Source: Motacilla alba alba (taxonomy: Eukaryota > Chordata > Aves > Passeriformes > Motacillidae). From it: a DNA stretch of 64,000 nt. Below, piece by piece: positions 36,280-50,267 of this stretch. The notes beneath the pieces were generated by a model. The model was not told where the DNA came from and did no database searches. It was given only the letters and a program-made list of their open reading frames with translations. The translations under genes and the position numbers were made by a program. Positions within the stretch are counted from its first letter, which is position 1. Each line of letters begins with the position of its first letter. The stretch spans positions 2,114,618 through 2,178,617 of the forward strand of contig NC_052032.1 in assembly GCF_015832195.1 (NCBI RefSeq), written 5' to 3'.

Positions 36280-39200
36280 GTAGGTAACCTCCTCTCTCCC
36301 TGAGCTTAACGGGGCTCTCACCCTAATTTGTGGTGTTTGTTTACTCTGGGTTGGGCTGGCATTGATTGGAGTGGAGTAGCACTAAAATCCTGCATTTCTG
36401 GCTGTAGTAAATCCAAAGAATGGCTCTTGTGCTGAATGAGTCACTTGCCAAGCATTTGAACCAACTCAAAAGTGGTTTTGAGGATATTTCTTTGTAGATA
36501 TTCCAGTGTGTATCTGATCCAGACACTTCCTGACATTTCTGTGACTTTGCAGGTTCTAATTGCCACTGGTACTTGAACCTGATTTAAATCAATTTCTTTT
36601 CGGACGTTACAGGATGACTTTAGAAGTCAACGTGGAGAGCGCTAACAAATTAAATGCATCCTGGTTTTCAGCTGTTACAACTCTGAAATCAGCCAAGTTT
36701 CTGCAGGAATGAATTTATTCCCCTATAAAATAACTTTTCTCAAAAGAATTCGAAGGTGTTTGAAAAGAATTCAAAATGTCTTATTAAGGATGGAGGTGAA
36801 AAGGTTACGTGTGCATTTTGTACCCTGCTTTGAGATGATATCACTGATCTCTCCCTTGGAAATGCTGACAATATCTTACATTATGCATTGCAGCAGTTTC
36901 TGTCTATTTATATAGAGGGTGATGCTGGTGGATAATGAAAACATAAACATGAACACTTCTAGTCTACAAATTGGGCTTTAAAGCTTCAGAGGAAAGGATC
37001 CAAAGGTCTGCGTGAGGTCCTGAGCTTGCAGCCTTCATCTTGGAAGGATTTCAGCTCATTTCTCCCCAGAAACTGCAGCCTGGCTCCTGCTATTGATATG
37101 CTTCCCACATCCATCCTTTCCCATACCTTGCCTGCCCATGTGTGTGGTGAACATGGATATTCCCTGCTCCTGGTGGTGGTGTGGAGTAGAGAAGTGCTTG
37201 CATATATATACAAATGTATTCATTAGCTACATGATCACTGTAATTCCATTTGCATTCATGGCACCCTGTGATACAGCACTTGAGAGGCCAAAGGGAATTC
37301 TTGATGTATTAAGAGGAAGAGAATAAATATTCAGGGCTTGATTCTCCTGCTGCTGGGGCTGGGTATTTAATCAATAGAAACTTCAATGGAGGCACAAGGA
37401 GAATCAGATTTCCATACTTAGAAGCAGGGGGTACCAGGATGAAAAGAGAATTAGCACAGATGCTGCAATTATTCTCACTGACGCTCTGTTCTGATTCCTA
37501 GTTAGCTGTACACCATTGTTGGTGTTTAAAAAAAATATAAAATCAAGGCCTGGTTCTGGAAAGGACTTTAGCATTGGCTGAATTTATCCTACAGCAAAGC
37601 ATGCCACTATATGCTGGAATTCAGCTGACTCCAGTGGTTCTCTGCTTAAAGTCCAGGCTCCACAGAAAAGCTTTTCTGAATCCCAGCCATATTGTTTAGG
37701 CATGGTTTGAATTCATTTTATTATTTTTTCCCTCCATAAACACAAGACTCCAGAGTTTGTTGCTTTTATTTTACAACTGGCACATTCCAAGTGTTGCAGC
37801 TGAAGCGGCCGCGGGATCCCCCCGAAACGAGCGGCGTCTCCCCGGTGCTGTGGGAGCTGCTTGCAGCACTGTTTGATCCTGGAAAATAATTGTGGAATAT
37901 CAGCTTGATGAGACAGCTGGAACAAGGACCCCCGGTGCCATCTGCAGCCCCGCGGGTTCCTTTGAAGTGCCATCCTGTTAACGTCACCGCTGCTGTTTCC
38001 AATGGTGACACCAACTGGGCCCTGCTGAAATTGTCTCGTACAAGGGCTTCCCACCAGGCAGCAGTGCAGGGGTGGCAAAGGCTGAACTCATCGGCTTCAA
38101 GTCCAAGAGTCATCTCCACTGAGGAAATCCAGACCTCTAATCCTTGTAATTCCAGGGCTGCATTTAACAAGGCACTTGAGCTCGTGCCTGATTTTTGACG
38201 TTAGGGGGAAGGGACTGAAAATAACAGAGTTACTCATGCTTGGTTTGATGCTTTCCTGAATATTTCTAGCCTGGGTGGAGGGAGCACTGAAAGCTCTGCA
38301 GCTTCACACAGGGGGTTGAATTGGGGTTTTCTCTGTAGCCTGGTGTGTTTTGCTCTGCAATGCCCAGATCATGATTAAGTTCTCAGACTCCTGTGTTGCC
38401 ATGGGGCTGTGCTGGAAATGTGGAGTTCCTCTTCCTTGGGTTTCCTTCAGTGGCCAGAACCCTTTCATATGCCCACTGCCTGCACGAGCTCAGGTGAGAG
38501 GGGAAACCTGTTCAAGGCTGTTTATTTGAGACAAAATCCTCCTCCTTTCTGCATCAAGACTTCAAAGTCAGCTTGATGAGTGAGAAATTTCCTGCTGACA
38601 GACCCTCCAGGGATGTGCTGTAAGGTGGTGACACAAGTGGGACCTTCATTTTCATTTCTGTGGAAGGCAGACTCGGATCTGTGTGTTTCAAAAAATGATC
38701 AAGCTGTAATTTATTAGGGAATAATAAAAAAGGACAGTGCTAAGCCAATACTTAATGTGTTCTTATAAATATAGATAGGTAGGACAACAGTTTTTTTTGA
38801 AATATCATTTTGCTACTCTATCAAAAGCCTTCCTTTGCCATATGTGCAAGATTTCTACTTGAAAATGTTACTTCATGTTTCCCAGACAGTGCTCAGCTCC
38901 CGAGCTCAGTTTTACATTGATCTTCAATATTATGAAGGGATTCTGAGTCCTCTTCTTTTTTTATTTTTTTTTATTTCTGTGTAAACATGAAAGATCATGT
39001 TCCATGATACCCCACACAGAGTTGTGTACCTGCTAATCCTGCTGAGTGCTCGTTTTTAGTAAGGTAAATGGTGAATGTCAGAAAACCTGATCTCATTTTC
39101 AGCTTTTAGCTAAGCACCAGAAAAGCAAAGAGCAGCTCTGCTCTCATTCTCTGTTTCCATAGGAAAAAGGCCAGCCAGAGTCTGGGTGTGCTTTGGAGGA

Positions 39201-41444
39201 GGCTGTGGGGGAAGGCTCTGCATTGATTGAACTTAGCCTTGTGTAAATATTCCAGTGATCATGCAGCAATCCTTCCCACCTGCTTTTTCCAACCCTTTAT
39301 TTTTTTTTTTTTTTGGTTACTCAATGCCTGCACCCTGGAATTATTGATAAATATACTTTTTATCTACCTGCAATGAGGGAGATTTTGTTTGTCAAAAGCA
39401 GACAGCAGAACTTGTTAATCAGGAAATACATCAGGGCTGTGTTCCATGCAGCCAGGATCAATATCTTATTGAGCTAAACTCGAGTCTAACAGATAGTGGC
39501 CCAAAATGGCTTTGGTTTGTTGTTCCAGAAAACACTCCCTCGGTTTTTTTTCCCAGCAATGCTGTGGTGCCTATTTCTCATTTGCTTCCAAGGAAACCTG
39601 TGGATCTGCTGTTAACAAAGGCCTGGGAAAAGAACAGGTTGCTCTCCTTGAAAGATATTGTTACCTCTGTGATTTTTTTAGTGATTTTTGTGATCTCCAC
39701 CAGTTGTAGATGAGTCTCAATGAAAGCTGCCCCTGCTGGGATGGGCCTGTTGCTGTTGGGGAGAAAAACACACATTTTATAGCTCTTGCTTATTTTATTT
39801 CCATGTTTCTGTGGGTTTGCACTTGCTCCAGTGGTGACATCACCCACTAGCAGCTCTAAATCACACAAAAATGCAGTTTCTCAATTGGCCTGGGACTGGA
39901 TGATCTTAATGCACTTCTTCCAAGGTGGAGGCAAAGGGACTTTTAAACTCTGTTGCTGCTACATGTTTTGGGTTGAAAATTTTAGAAATCCACAGTTGTT
40001 TTGGGAACAAATTTGTCCTGTCCCCAGATTCCTCAGCTGGAACCATGAGCTCTGATTCAGGGCCTGGAGGGTTCAGACCTTTTCCTCTTGGACTTCATGG
40101 GAGGTTTTCTCCTGGGTTTTGGATGCAAAGCCTGAAGAACCACTGGGTTTGCATGGAGCTGGTGTCAAGGGCTGTGTGCTGAGGGGAAGAATGGGGAACA
40201 AGGCATGGACAGAATGATATTGATCTTTGATTCCAAAATTCAGGTGTCTAGGGGTTTTTAAAGGCTTTTAAACTGGGATGTCCAAGGGGTCTGCCCTCAG
40301 TTGTGTTTTGGAGCTTGTTTAGACTTCTGGTTTCCCATATCATGGATAATGGGCCATAGGGTTTAACTCCATACCCCAAGAAAAGAGATGCTTGTCCCCT
40401 TTTCATCACCAGCTACCTGAGATTCCCCTTGGTGCCTTCTAGTAAGGTTTGAAGAATTCCTTTTTCTGCATGCCTATGGTTTTATGAAATGCCAGCTTTT
40501 CCCCAGTCAGAGATTTATGCTGCCCAACCTCCCTTGACCTGAGGGCTTTTCTGTGTACCACGGGCCTTTGCTGCTGCTCTGGTCCTTTCCCAGTTCTGCC
40601 ACATCCTCATGGAGTGACCACAACCATGAGGTGTTTGTCCAACACCAAGAATGGCTAAAGGCTGCTATGAAATTATGGAGTGCTTGACAGGATCGTGCTC
40701 TGCCCTTTATGAGCAGAATTAATTTCTTTTGGCTTCCAATCAGCCTGGATTAAACACTCTCGAAGAGTCCTGGTGGCTTCTTGAGCCAGTTGGATCAGCT
40801 GCCTGGATCTCTGGGTGGGACTGGCAGAGACAGCGTGTGCCAGGCCCGGAGCTGCCAAATGATGTGCACAAAGTCTCTGCGCGGGTACGGATGTCTCAGG
40901 CTGTCTGGAACAAATTACAAAAGCCAGAATTATCTTGATTGTCTGAGAAATGTGCTCCCAGCTCCTGATGCTGCTAATAATTTGGAAGGCAACTCATTTA
41001 GTAACAGCATAAAGGCCTGCTCATGCTCGATGTGAGCGTTGCTGGTTACCAGGATCATCCTGCTATGTGGGCAGTGGGAGCTGCTATTCCTGGTGCTGTG
41101 TTTGAGGAGCAGCAGCCTTGGGTGCAGCAATGACTGACAGAGTGGGAGGCACAGGAACCACCCAGCCTGGGCTGTGCAGCAGGTTTGGACCTTGGATCTA
41201 CCCCTTTCAGGTGGATGTACCTCCCAGACAGGGTGTGGGGGGGAGATGTGACCAGGGAAGTGTTTGAGAAGGAAACAAACTTGGTTTGTTTGTCTTGGTG
41301 AGGGCTGGGATTTCTTAAAGCTGTCAAATACTCATAGAAGCTTTGGCTCCAGCATTTCTTTCTCTCCATGTGCATGTTCCTGTGCTTCAGAAGCCCTTAA
41401 ATGAGGATATCTGAGCACTGGGACTGCCTCTGGTACACTTTGTG

Positions 41445-41730
41445 TACAAGGGTGACGAGACGAGGGGAAATGGCTTCAAACAGAAGGGAGGTTTAGACGA
41501 GATATTAGGAAAAAAATCCTTCCCTGTGATGGTGAGCAGGCCTTGTCAGAGGTTGCCCAGAGCAGCTGTGGCTGCCCCTGGATCCCTGGCAGTGCCCAAG
41601 GCCAGGCTGGATGGGGTTGGAGCAGCCCGGGACAGTGGGAGGTGTCCCTGCCATGGCAGGGGTGGCACTGGATGGGCTTTAAGGTCCCTTCCAACCCAAA
41701 CCTTCTGTGATCCTTTGATTCTGTATTCCA
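41445..41730 (+). mobile_element. CR1 LINE 3' fragment
   Basis: Contains 'ggaaatggcttcaaacagaa', 'agatattaggaaaaaaatcc', 'ctggatccctggcagtgccc' and 'ttaaggtcccttccaaccca', and ends with a CTTCTGTGAT/GATTCTG terminus. Closely related to the copy at 11.9 kb. Confidence 0.92.
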
Positions 41731-44700
41731 CCTGAAAATAACCACAGAACTAATTAGAAAAGTGAAATTCAAATGAAATCAGCCCCATTGGCTGCCCTGC
41801 AGCACCCCTTTAGGTGGTTGCTCAGTGCTTTGTTTATCAGCTCTGGGTCTGGAGATGTGGGCAATGAAGGGGTCGGAGCAGGGAAGTGCAGATTGCCCTC
41901 TGCTTTCACAATGTGGAGATTTTGGCAGTAGTGTGCTAGAAAGCAAAGCAGGGCAACAACAGGAGTTGTGAAAAGGGACACTTTGAGAAGGAACAAGCTC
42001 AGTCCTGGTTGGATGTCACAAGGAAAAGGAGCTGTTTGCCTGGGGTGGTGATGGACTCGGGGCGAGTGCTGTCAGCACCGTGCATGAGTCATGAAAGGAG
42101 CAAAGCCTTTATGGATTTTAATGCAGCTGATCCTTGTGTTCAATTTCTTTTATGCTGCAGTGATGGATGGACACTTGCTGGCTCAGAAGAGCAAAGGCCC
42201 CCTTCTGAAATTAAATCGGATAAAGGTGGACAAGACACAGGGAATTTACCTGTAAGGTGCTACCTGGTGCTCTGGCTGGTGGGTGAGGGCAGAAAGGGAG
42301 GAAGGCAAGCAAGCAAATTTTTCATTTTTGAAAGCAGAGAGAGTTTGTAACTGGGACGAAGGAGGATGTGTGAGAGGTTGAACAGAAATTGTTCTATCCT
42401 CTGTCCCTTGGCTGTCTGGGCTCCTGGGAAGCTGCAGAAGCCATTCCCTTCAGAGAAGACTGGGCAGGGAAGAAGGGTTTGAGGGTTCTAAACCCATCTG
42501 GCAAATGTCCCCATTTCCTTTTTTTTGCCCAGTGGGAAGCAGCTGCCTTGGGACTGGAGCTTGTTTTCTCTCTGGGCTTGTTTCTCTGAGCAAAGGGGGA
42601 CCCAGGCCGTGCTGAGCCTCTTGCTGTGTTAATTAGGGCTCGTGTCTTTTTTTGTTGCTTGTAGTGGCTTTTCTGCATTGATTTTGGTGGGGGTGGCTGG
42701 AGGCAGGTTGAGAGAAGCGGGTGGGTGAGTAATTGTGTGGCTGGCTGCTAAATCAGGAGACTTTCCTGGGCAGAGGAGGACTCCGGGCTGTGCTTAGAGG
42801 AAGGCTGCAGATGGTCCCAGCCCCTCAGAGGACCTGCAGGTGGGGACAGCCCTTCCCTGGCAGAAATTATCCTGCTCTGGCTCTGCTCTGGTGGTGGCAA
42901 ACCAAACGTTTCAGGTCAGAGAACCTCTCAAGGGCAAACAGATAATGAGATTGATGTGCTGCTCTCTTACTTTATTAAAAGGGAGTGCAAGGTATCGAAT
43001 ACCTGGGATGAGAAGTGATAATGATGGAACAGCACAAGGAGCAAGGAAGTTGAGGCACAAACAACCCCCTTTCTATTAAAGAGAGAGGACACAAAACCAT
43101 CCAGGTTTCCATCTCGTATCCATTTCCACTTTTTGTGCCTGTTTGTGCTTCCTGGAAGCTTTGTGTTCACAAAGAGGGGCTGCCAGACAATATTTATGGG
43201 TGTTTACCTCTCCCTGAAGCTGGGCAGCTGTCAACTAGAAGTGACCATCCCAAGTGAAAGCAAGGGTTGCTTCTCATGGCAGCCAGGGCTTTATCAAAGG
43301 CAGGCAGGATCATCAGTCCAGAGTCCAGACAGTATTTTTAGCTTTTTATGGCTCTCGAAGGCAGGTGGGTGGCAGGGTAATATTGTCTCTTGTGAGGGAA
43401 GCAGCTGCACAGGCAATTGTGGAGCCTGCAGGTGGGAAGAGGACTCTGGACCTTGGGATCTGCTCCTAATGTGTGATCCTGCCCTGGCAACCGTGTCCTG
43501 TGGGCACCTAGAGGTGGAAAACATTGGTAGCTGCTCTTGGAGCTGGGTGTGGATACTGGGAATTCAACCCAAACCAGCAAATCAAACTGCAGCTCCAAAG
43601 GGCTTTAATTCCTTATTTTTGATGCTTCCTAGTTTAAAAACAAACAAACAAGCAAAAAAATCGCCAAGCCCAAAATACCCAAGTGCTGTGTGTGGTGTTG
43701 AGTGCTGTCCCATAATTAGATGAGGAGGAGGGTGCAGGTTACCTCAGACTCCTGTTTCTCAAATGGTGCTTCTGCTGCTGTGTCCCAGTTCTGAGGGAGC
43801 AGCTTTGGATGGCAAAGTGCCTGCTCATCTGAGAGGAGAAGAACCTGCCTGCGACTGTGGAAAAGGGTGAGGATTTGGAAAATCAGCCTGGTTTTAGTAA
43901 TGATCTAAGCCTGAGTGCCAACAGTGAATCTGCACACATGTCCTTGGATCCATATCTCACCTCAAAGGCTTTGGGTGCTCTCAGACCATTCCCTTCCTTG
44001 GGGCTCTCTGAAAAACATCAAGAAAACTTGGATTTGGAAAACTTGTATTTGGAAAACTGATTTCCATTTTGTTCTTGCTGAACCACCAAAGAGGTGTGTA
44101 GGATGTTCTGGCCAGGGCCAGGCTTCCATGCTGGAACCTGGAGCCAGAGGATGTGTGAGTTCCAGGTCAAGCCAAGTCCAGAATCAGCACCTGGAGATGC
44201 TTTTCCACACAACTCCACAACATTTTTTTGCTTAACTTCAGCTCTCTTGCATCTTCTCTGTGCTGAAGGGTCTGATGGGGTTGGGACAGAGGAAGGGATC
44301 CCACATGAGTGAGGTCAGGCTGCAGGATGACTCCTCTGGATGTACTCCTAAGTGTGGGAAGGTCCCTCTTCTGCCCTGGGCAAGCCCAGCAGCTCAGGCT
44401 GAGGAAGTCCTGCCTCCTGTGGGAGGCATCAAACCTGTGGGCTGAGCTTTGAGGCTTTGGAAAATTCCCTGATCCTCACAAAGGCCACCTAAACAATACA
44501 CAGGAGAAACCTTTCCCTCCTGGCATGGTCAGCATCAGCTAAATGAATGTCTGACACAATTGTGTCTCCTCCCTCCTCCATCTCCCCATATTTTGGTGGC
44601 CAGAAAAGTCACCTGTCATGGGTTTTGGATTGATAAATGAAACAAACTCATTTGCTCAGTGATCTCAGGGTGGAGCATCAAGGAAACAGGTCAGGCTTTT

Positions 44701-47700
44701 CTGGTGGATATTCTTATTCTGTCAGTGCTGGAGTTGTCTTGGTTTCCGAGCTGGCTGCAGGGCTGGGTGTGTTTGTGTAGGTGATTCTCGTGATCAGCTG
44801 CAGAATTTTAAAAGCCTCCCTCTGGAGCAAGAAGTTCAGGTCACTCCTGAGTTAAACCCAATTTTAGACAATAATGGGTTTAGCTGTTGGCTCAGTTCAA
44901 GTCAGTTCAGGCTGGGCTGGGTGAGATTTAAGCAAGGAAAGGATCAGGAGTAGAGACTGGAGCAGTGCTGGGCTTCCCTGGGAATAGAAATTGTTCCTGG
45001 GGCTCTCCAAAGAGGGGAGGGCTGCTCTCAGCCAGCAATCTGTGAGCAGAAGTTTGTTCCTTAGGGAAGTTTCTGAAGAGGGGTTAAAGCTGACTCCCCT
45101 CTTTTGCCTCGTTACACAAATTCCCTGTAGGGCTCTGCACAACTGGAAGGCCCCAGAGTTAGACTGAGGTTTTAGGAGCACGTTGATGGTCCATGGGATG
45201 ATGTAGAAGTACAGAAGTGAAGGATAAAAATGAGCTGCTTGGAGAAGGCTGAGACTTTTTCAGCTACAAAATGTTCCTGTGCTGAAGAACTCTGATAATC
45301 AGAAATACTTGGTTGGATGTAGCTTGATTCTGGTTCAAAAAGGACTTAATAGAACTTAATTTGGGGCTCTCAGCTTATTTTCCAATTAAAAAGAACTAAA
45401 AAAGGAAGACAGTTCAATCTTTCAGCCTTTTGGCTCAGTTTCCCCCTCTCAAGCACCCTGAACCAGCATCCTTAAATAAAGTTTGGGCCTGGGAAGTTAG
45501 GATGAAGGCTGTGAAAATGATTAAAGTGTTGAAGAAATGTCCATTTAAGGAGAAGTGAAAAGGCTGAGACAGTTAAAATTAAGAGCAAAGTCTCCTAAGG
45601 GTGAGATAGATAAAGAAAAGCAGAGAGAAAATCATGTTTCCCTATCTATTTTGGTAGGACTCAAAAAACATCAGTGACGAAAATGAAGTTTTAGAACTTC
45701 TTCACTAATGGAAATGTAATTAACTCATGGAAATCATCACAAGCATTTGCTGGTTTGGGTCTTGAGACCAAAGTAGCCTTGAGATCATCTTCAGATCCAC
45801 CAGAAGGGAAATGGGTTTTTTTGAAGGGGGATGATTAGGCCTTTCCCTGGTCCTCCCTGGAACAAGTTAGGTGGAAATGTGAACAGGCTGTTTCATAATT
45901 GTCCTTTCCTTTATCTTGTAATTTCTTCTGAATCCTGTGGAGCCACGGCTCGGGAGCAGGATCCAGCCTGTTCCAGCCTGACCTGGGAATACGACTTTGT
46001 CAGTTTAGACACGAAACAATATTGATAGGAGTGCTGCTATTTCATCCCTTCATGTCTGATTTAAAGATCAAACATCTTCCTGCTGCAGCTCAGAGAGAAG
46101 CTTCAATGCTCCAGAGCTGAGTGTGCCCTCCAACCCTGCGAGCCTCAGCTGTGGGAAAAGATCTGGGGTTGAAAATTGTCACTCATTTAAAATGAATCCC
46201 AGGTGGTTTCTGGTAATGTGGGTATCAGCGTGATAAAGGAGGTTTGGTTTTGGTGAGGAGGGAGGTCTGGCATGCTCAGACCTGGTGCTGCAGGGGTGTC
46301 ACTGCTCCCTTTCCATGGTGGAACATCCCCTTGACCTTGCTTTGGGAGGATCTGAGCTGTATCCTCCCGACTTCACAGGACCTGGAACACAGGAGAAGAT
46401 TCTGGCAGGTGAAATTATCTAATCAGGGGGTGGCCCTGTCCTCAATGAGGCTTCAGTCAGAGCTGAGAGCTCGTCCAGCTGCCACCAGTCAGGCATGAAA
46501 GCTCTCCTGCTGGGGAGGAGCATTAGCAAACCTCCCTCCCAGTGCCAAAGACAAATCTCTGCTGCTTTTCTGGCCTCCAGCGCTGGGAGCAGGGTGGCAG
46601 CCAAAGGCTGTGGGAGGTTGCAGGGAGTTATTTCACTCTGGGAGGTGATCTGCACTCTTGGCTGCTGGGAGGTGAGTTAGAACTTTCCTGAGGGTCATTA
46701 GAAACAGGCCTGGAGAAAAGATGAGGTGAAGTCTCAGCTTGATAAAGACATGGATTGCTGAATCCTGGCTGCTCTGGCTGCAGGATGAAGACTGAACTCC
46801 AGAAAACTCCTCACATTTCTTTTTAATCCCATTATTTTCAGAAGTTCGTATCCATGTGCTCCAAGTAAGTGATGCTGCGTCTGTTCAAAACCATTTAGTT
46901 GATAACATGAATAACCTCATCACAGATCTCTGCAGCTTATCTCTGCTCTGAGAAATGTGCTGAAATGAAAGATTTTACCTTTCTTGTCTTCTGATGCCAA
47001 ATCTCAGCCTTATTTACCCACTTCCTGGGTAGAAGTATTCCAAATTCCTGAAGTTCTGTGGCCAAAATTACCTCCTTGGCTGGCTGGATGAATCCTGAGC
47101 TTCTTTAAGTTTCTTGTTCTGTAATAATCGATAAAGTACTAAAATTGGATAGGTACAATAAAAGAGGATTTGGAAATGCTCGACTTGGTTACCAGTTGTA
47201 CCAACAGGACCACCCCAAGCCTATTTTTAAAAAAACACTTAATTTTTTTCACTCTCTGGTTACAACTTTAAAGCCAGTTGTAACAGATACCAAATGGTGG
47301 TAGCCCCTGCCTTTCACAAAGCGTGAAAAGGAAGCTTGGCATGATCCAATTTCTTGTTTTAATTTGAAGCATGAAAGAACGGGAGAGTATGGGAGCAGTT
47401 AATGCTGTCTGAGGCAGATCCAGGATAATGCAGTTTGGGTTCTCTTTGGAGCACACCAGGCAATGGATGGGACTTTGAGTATTCTGTTTTTCTCTTCTGC
47501 TCATGTTTTTGGCTAATAAGGGATTTTAGGCTGTTTCTTTTCCCTTTGTTTTTACATTCCCACCTCTTTAAAAATGAAGGCAGTGCTGGTTCCTGACTTT
47601 GTAACGTACTGGTGAAGGAGGCTGGCTGTCAGCACTGAAAAGTAGTGAGTTTCAAACGTCTCAAAAGAAGTAAAAATAAGCCTTTAAAAATGTTGAAATG

Positions 47701-49880
47701 AAGTGTGGGGAACTTGAATCAGAAGTAAAAGAGATGGTAACAGCATCATCTTCTAGAAGTCGTCAGCTAGAAATCTTCTAGCTGCTCAGTCACAGTGAGT
47801 GGGAGACTCTTGCACGGAGCTCAGCGTTCGTGTTCCACGGGGAATGTGTTAAATCCACGGCATGGCACACACAGAACTGCAGCTGTGGGTGTCTGGCAGA
47901 GCTCAGCACCAGGCAGGATTGGACCTTTGGGGGAGGTGGCATGCTCTGAGTCAAAATGTCCACGAGTGCTGTCACTGACTTGTGGTGTGGAAACGAGGGG
48001 CTTCACCTTGGATGGAGAGAGGCAAAGTCAGTGCTCAGGACCATGTCCTGGCTTTGAAATGCTGGAATCATGGGTGGATTTTCAAAAGTTGTGGTTCATG
48101 AATGGCAGGGAGAAGTTGGGAGTGTTTTCCTGGTGCCTCTTTCCACAGAAGGATGGGGCTGTAAAGGTTTCCAGCAGCAGAAGCCTCCCCAGGGTTCCAG
48201 CAGTGCTGAAGCCACACCTGTGACTTCAGGCCAGGTTCAGCTCTTTGGGTTTCAAAGGCCACATCTGAGCAATCAGCTGAGGCCTGCTTGGCATGAAGGT
48301 GCCCAGGGGACAAAAGCAAACAAAATTTTTATTTATTTTTCCTTTTTGAAACCTGGCAGCCCTACAGCTCATCAAACAGCACTTCTGCTTCTGATCCCTC
48401 TAGGGCTGCCCTCTGATCTGGCTTGTGTGGAAAGGATGAGAAACCCTTTCATTGTAACAACAAACCTCTGGTGTCCCTCTGTGAGGGCTGGAAAATGCAG
48501 AATTAGTGTCCCTTTTCCTCAAATCAACCTTCTTGTCCATTAGCAGGAATGGAATAGCCCCCCTGCATCTTTGGAAACCTTTGATCCACAGGAGGAAGGT
48601 TTGGGTGAGGCTTAATTTCCATCTAATAGCCTGTTAAAATCTTCACATGGTTTCTTGGAGAATGCCATTAAGAATCAATTACATTAATGGGGCTCAGTTG
48701 GAGCTGTGCTGAAATATGGATGGGATCAAGGAAAATGACTTTGCAAAACAGGGTCCTTGGTGCGGCAGCCATTTATTCCTCTTGATCTCCCCAGGTTTCT
48801 GTGTGGACCAAACCTGCTCTTTGATGTTGTCAGCTCTGCAGAAGCTGAGCTTGTTCAGGGAGGAGGGGTCAGTGTCCTGAACTGTGGTGTAAAGCCACTG
48901 CCAGGGGAGTTAGGAGGGAGTAATTCCCTCACCCTGGTAGAGATGGTGTTGGAGTGCTCAGTTAAAACCACCTGGCAGCACCAGGAGATCCTTCAGGCCT
49001 TGTTCATCCAATTGCAGAGCCTGATCTGACACCTTAGAGGTGTCTGGGACTCTGCTGCTGACACTGCAGAGTGTCCACAAGCTTATCATGTGACAAAGGA
49101 CCTGGAGATCTGAGAGGATGGAGAGAAAGAACTTTCTGTCAGTGGCTGCTGGGTTGTTAAACTGATTATAACGTGGGCTGTGAAAGAGGATCCTTATCCA
49201 TGGAAAGAAGATGGTGACAGAGAGAAGCTGCATGTCCTTGCAGGAGATGTGCATGGAAAGGTGAGTCCTGTTGTGAGACTGCTCAGGACCTTGCATAAAG
49301 GTGGGACTGAGAGGTCACTGTCCACTGCCCCTTCCACGAGGTGGGATTTAATGAGTGCCCCACTGCTCACAGCTGGTGTTGGGCAGTGGTGGCACTGCTT
49401 TGGTCCTGCTGCTGGTGTAGGAAGTGTGACTGGAGCTGGGATTGCAGTGAATATGCTGGGAAAGCTCCAGCTGAGCCCTTGTGGATTGGGATGAGGGATT
49501 CAGGTGGGGTTGGGAAGGAGCCTGTAGTGGCCACAGTGACTCAGGGTGAAAAAAAGCTCAAGAGAGGGACAAAGACTAGGCCTTAGTGTTGTCTGTTTTG
49601 TACTTTCCATTGTACTTTGAGCCTCTTGGATTGTGTCTTTTTGCAGGGATTTTTTGTAGAAAGGGATCTGTGGAATCCAGCTGCCTCGTGCTAGTGTTTC
49701 CAAACGCTGCGTGGGCAGCTCAGCTGCAGGCGAGTGGCCTGAGGGACTGAGCTGTGAGGCAGAGCCCTGTGGTGTTTGCATCCACGTGCCAGGCAGTGCA
49801 TGGGTGTCTGTGAGGTGCAGGGAAAGCCACAAGTGTTGGGTGCTGCCTCTTGCCCATGAGAAATTTGTGATTTACAAGAG

Positions 49881-49886
49881 CTCATC
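49881..49886. repeat. Target-site duplication, left copy
   Basis: CTCATC directly before the LTR start. It pairs with CTCACC at 50,262-50,267 (five of six bases the same). Confidence 0.7.
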
Positions 49887-50261
49887 TGTTGCAATGTATT
49901 TGCAAGGGTTAGGCCACAGTGTGCACCAGCAGCCTGCTTCTAAGTTTGTTATCAAAGCCTCAGGAATTTGTCAAGGCTACTGGAACATAAATTGTGCTGA
50001 ATTAAGAAAGAAGAGGCTGAAAAACTGACTACCAAGACAGCAAGAGCTGGGTAACAGAGGACTGTGAAACACCTGGACTGTAACCAATCACACACTCTGA
50101 GGAATGCAGGCAGAAAACGAGCGAACGAGAAAAGGCACCAATCAAGAAGTGTGTACTTAGCCATTTGTAGAATCTATAAAAATGTGTGTAAGGTAAACAA
50201 TAAACAGCTTCTGCTTGATCATATTGGTCAGTTGTTGAGGAGTCCTGGATTTCCTGCAACA
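49887..50261 (+). mobile_element. Solo LTR of an endogenous retrovirus
   Basis: A 375-bp element bounded by the perfect 7-bp inverted termini TGTTGCA (49,887) and TGCAACA (50,255-50,261), and flanked by CTCATC/CTCACC. Inside, in order, are two CCAATCA boxes (near 50,083 and 50,139), TATAAA at 50,175-50,180 and AATAAA at 50,199-50,204. A T-rich, TTGGTCAGTTGTT-containing 3' part follows. This is the order of U3, R and U5 signals, so the LTR points along the + strand, in the sense of CACNA1B. No internal retroviral sequence is attached, so it arose by LTR-LTR recombination. A 6-bp duplication is typical of class II (ERVK-like) elements in birds. Confidence 0.85.
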
Positions 50262-50267
50262 CTCACC
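50262..50267. repeat. Target-site duplication, right copy
   Basis: CTCACC directly after the LTR end, differing by one base from the left copy. Confidence 0.7.

Noticed and set aside
37713..38198. Overlapping frames of 102-134 codons on both strands in intron 3
   Set aside because: The peptides are unrecognisable, the same bases are open on both strands, and no splice or start context supports an exon.
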